From Candidatus Latescibacterota bacterium (GTDB taxonomy: Bacteria > Blakebacterota > Blakebacteria > Blakebacterales > Blakebacteraceae): a stretch of DNA of 8,992 bases. A program made the translations under genes and the position numbers. The stretch lies in assembly GCA_023135015.1 (NCBI GenBank), contig JAGLTZ010000303.1, forward strand, positions 1 to 8,992, given 5' to 3'. Below, in pieces: positions 7,604 through 8,992 of this stretch. The notes under the pieces were generated by a model. That model was not told where the DNA came from. It did not search any database and saw only the letters and a program-made list of their open reading frames with translations. The stretch's first letter is position 1; each line of letters begins with the position of its first letter.

Positions 7604-8992
7604 TCAATCCCCCTTTATCAACTTGCGCAACACCAGGTCGAGGATGCCGCCGTGACGGTAGATTTCGACTTCAATCGGGGTGTCGAGCCTGAGATCCAGA
7701 GTGGTTGATCCGCCCTGGCCGTCCGGCTTCTCCCACTCCAGCGTCACTTCGCCGGCCGGCCTCAGGTTCTCCTCGATATGACTGATGTGGAAAGACTCGG
7801 TTCCGTCCAGTCCCAGACTATCGAGGGTTTCTCCTTCTCTGAACTGCAGGGGCAGCACTCCCATACCGACCAGATTGCTGCGGTGGATACGCTCGAAAGA
7901 CCTTGCCACCACCGCCCTGACACCGAGCAGCTTGGTGCCCTTGGCCGCCCAGTCACGGCTTGAGCCGCTCCCGTAATTGACACCGGCCAGCACGATCAGC
8001 GGTATGCCTTCTTCAGCATATTGCATGGCCGCTTCGTAGACCGTCATCTCGGTCCCGTCGGGCTGATGCCTGGTGAAACCGCCTTCCCTGCCCTCCACCA
8101 TCAGGTTTCTGACCCTGTTGTTGGCGAACGTTCCGCGGATCATAACCTGGTGGTTTCCCCGGCGGGAGCCGTACGAGTTGAAGTCTTTAGGCTCCACACC
8201 CTGCTCGCGAAGATAGATGCCCGCGGGAGTGTCGGGTGCGAAGCTTCCCGCCGGTGATATGTGATCGGTAGTGATGTTGTCTCCAAGGAGCAGAAGAGAC
8301 CTCGCACCCTCTATATCGGTGATCTCGGGAGGGGTAGATGGATTGAAGTCACCCGTGAAATAGGGCGGTTCCTGGATATAGGTGCTTTCCAGATCCCACT
8401 CAAATATCATCCCGCCGGGTGCTTCCAGCTCGTTCCATTCCACCGCCTGGGCCTCGATACCGGCGTATGTTTCCCTGAAGGCATCAGGACCCATACTCTC
8501 CTCCACCAGATCAAGGACTTCCCGGCTGTCAGGCCAGATATCCTTCAGGTAGACGGGTTGACCGTCGCTTCCGGTTCCTACTGGTTCGGATGTGAGATCT
8601 CTACGGACCGTGCCGGCAAGGGCGAACGCTACTACAAGCGGAGGTGATGCGAGGTAGCTTGCTCTAACATCCGGATGGACCCGCGCTTCGAAGTTCCGGT
8701 TGCCACTCAGCACACTGGCACACACAAGGCCCTTCTCGACAATCGAATTCCTCACCTCTTCCGATAAAGGTCCGCTGTTGCCGATGCAGGTGGTACATCC
8801 GTACCCAACCACATGGAAGCCGAGCTCTTCCAGGTACGGCAGCAGTCCCGCCTTCTCCAGATAGTCGGTCACCACCCTGCTCCCGGGTGCCAGACTCGTC
8901 TTCACATAGGAGGGAACCTGCAGACCCTTCTCCACCGCTTTCCTGGCCAGAAGTCCGGCCCCTAGCATCACCATCGGGTTGGATGTATTTGT
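7604..8992 (-). CDS. acnA: Aconitate hydratase (AcnA/IRP1 type), N-terminus beyond window
   Basis: This is the C-terminal 462 residues of the TCA/glyoxylate-cycle enzyme that isomerises citrate and isocitrate through cis-aconitate with a [4Fe-4S] cluster. The full AcnA is usually about 880-900 residues, so roughly half is outside. The fragment opens at TNTSNP, immediately after the expected first cluster cysteine. The other two are in [10 protein letters not shown] at fragment residues 66 and 69. The swivel domain follows with [13 protein letters not shown] (237-249), [21 protein letters not shown], and [14 protein letters not shown] (from 339) with the substrate-binding Ser344 and Arg346; the end, [12 protein letters not shown], is typical of the AcnA/IRP1 class rather than AcnB. 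Two residues before the NYGSGSS motif read Val-Asn where I expect Lys/Glu-Glu. It is the first gene visible of a minus-strand operon leading into ispG 7 bp later. Confidence 0.97.
   Translation of the reverse strand, partial: TNTSNPMVMLGAGLLARKAVEKGLQVPSYVKTSLAPGSRVVTDYLEKAGLLPYLEELGFHVVGYGCTTCIGNSGPLSEEVRNSIVEKGLVCASVLSGNRNFEARVHPDVRASYLASPPLVVAFALAGTVRRDLTSEPVGTGSDGQPVYLKDIWPDSREVLDLVEESMGPDAFRETYAGIEAQAVEWNELEAPGGMIFEWDLESTYIQEPPYFTGDFNPSTPPEITDIEGARSLLLLGDNITTDHISPAGSFAPDTPAGIYLREQGVEPKDFNSYGSRRGNHQVMIRGTFANNRVRNLMVEGREGGFTRHQPDGTEMTVYEAAMQYAEEGIPLIVLAGVNYGSGSSRDWAAKGTKLLGVRAVVARSFERIHRSNLVGMGVLPLQFREGETLDSLGLDGTESFHISHIEENLRPAGEVTLEWEKPDGQGGSTTLDLRLDTPIEVEIYRHGGILDLVLRKLIKGD
7609..7615 (-). 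promoter_or_regulatory. Ribosome binding site for ispG inside the end of acnA
   Basis: AAGGGGG on the minus strand lies within the last codons of acnA and 12 bases before the ispG GTG, a longer spacer than usual. It is the only purine-rich tract near this start, and the in-frame TAA immediately upstream leaves the GTG as the only sensible initiation codon. A weak start codon with a stretched spacer suggests that ispG translation leans on ribosomes finishing acnA. Confidence 0.45.

Overview
The window is a compact stretch of ordinary bacterial chromosome, visibly GC-rich (by eye somewhat above half G+C), with clear Shine-Dalgarno sequences and almost no wasted space. It carries metabolic genes: central carbon (aconitase, transketolase, ribose-5-phosphate isomerase B), isoprenoid (IspG, so the organism makes isoprenoids by the MEP route), copper homeostasis (CopA), a nitroreductase, and two proteins of nucleotide-ligand families (macro domain, cpYpsA/SLOG). 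I cannot name the taxon. The IspG is the long form with CPGCGRTT and [10 protein letters not shown] motifs that I associate with Alphaproteobacteria, but it is also found elsewhere and one gene does not fix a lineage.

Layout. (1) 1-1967, minus strand: copper-type P1B ATPase (copA), running off the left edge inside the GDGIND motif, so the last about 80-110 residues are missing. (2) 1968-2238: a 271-bp intergenic region between divergent genes. It holds a perfect 24-bp inverted repeat over the probable copA promoter and a second, unrelated perfect 17-bp inverted repeat. (3) 2239-5331, plus strand: macro-domain protein, transketolase (tkt) and ribose-5-phosphate isomerase B (rpiB); tkt and rpiB are 4 bp apart and surely one operon, while the macro gene lies 89 bp upstream and may or may not be co-transcribed. 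(4) 5346-8992, minus strand, convergent with rpiB and only 14 bp from it: aconitase (acnA, running off the right edge), then ispG, a nitroreductase-family flavoprotein and a cpYpsA-family protein, transcribed in that order with gaps of 7 bp, 45 bp and an 8-bp overlap, consistent with one operon.

How they fit together. Tkt and RpiB form the non-oxidative pentose phosphate branch and interconvert pentose phosphates with glycolytic intermediates. AcnA and IspG are both [4Fe-4S] hydro-lyase/reductase-type enzymes sensitive to oxidants and copper, and they are followed by an FMN oxidoreductase, which suggests a shared redox/Fe-S theme, though this is inference from position only. The macro-domain and cpYpsA proteins both belong to families thought to bind ADP-ribose or related nucleotides; having both beside ribose-phosphate enzymes is suggestive but not proof of a link. 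I found no RNA genes, mobile elements, CRISPR arrays or phage genes, and no clear sign of a new multi-gene system. The most worthwhile non-coding signals are the two perfect palindromes at 1993-2016 and 2078-2094 and the unusual translation start of the cpYpsA gene.
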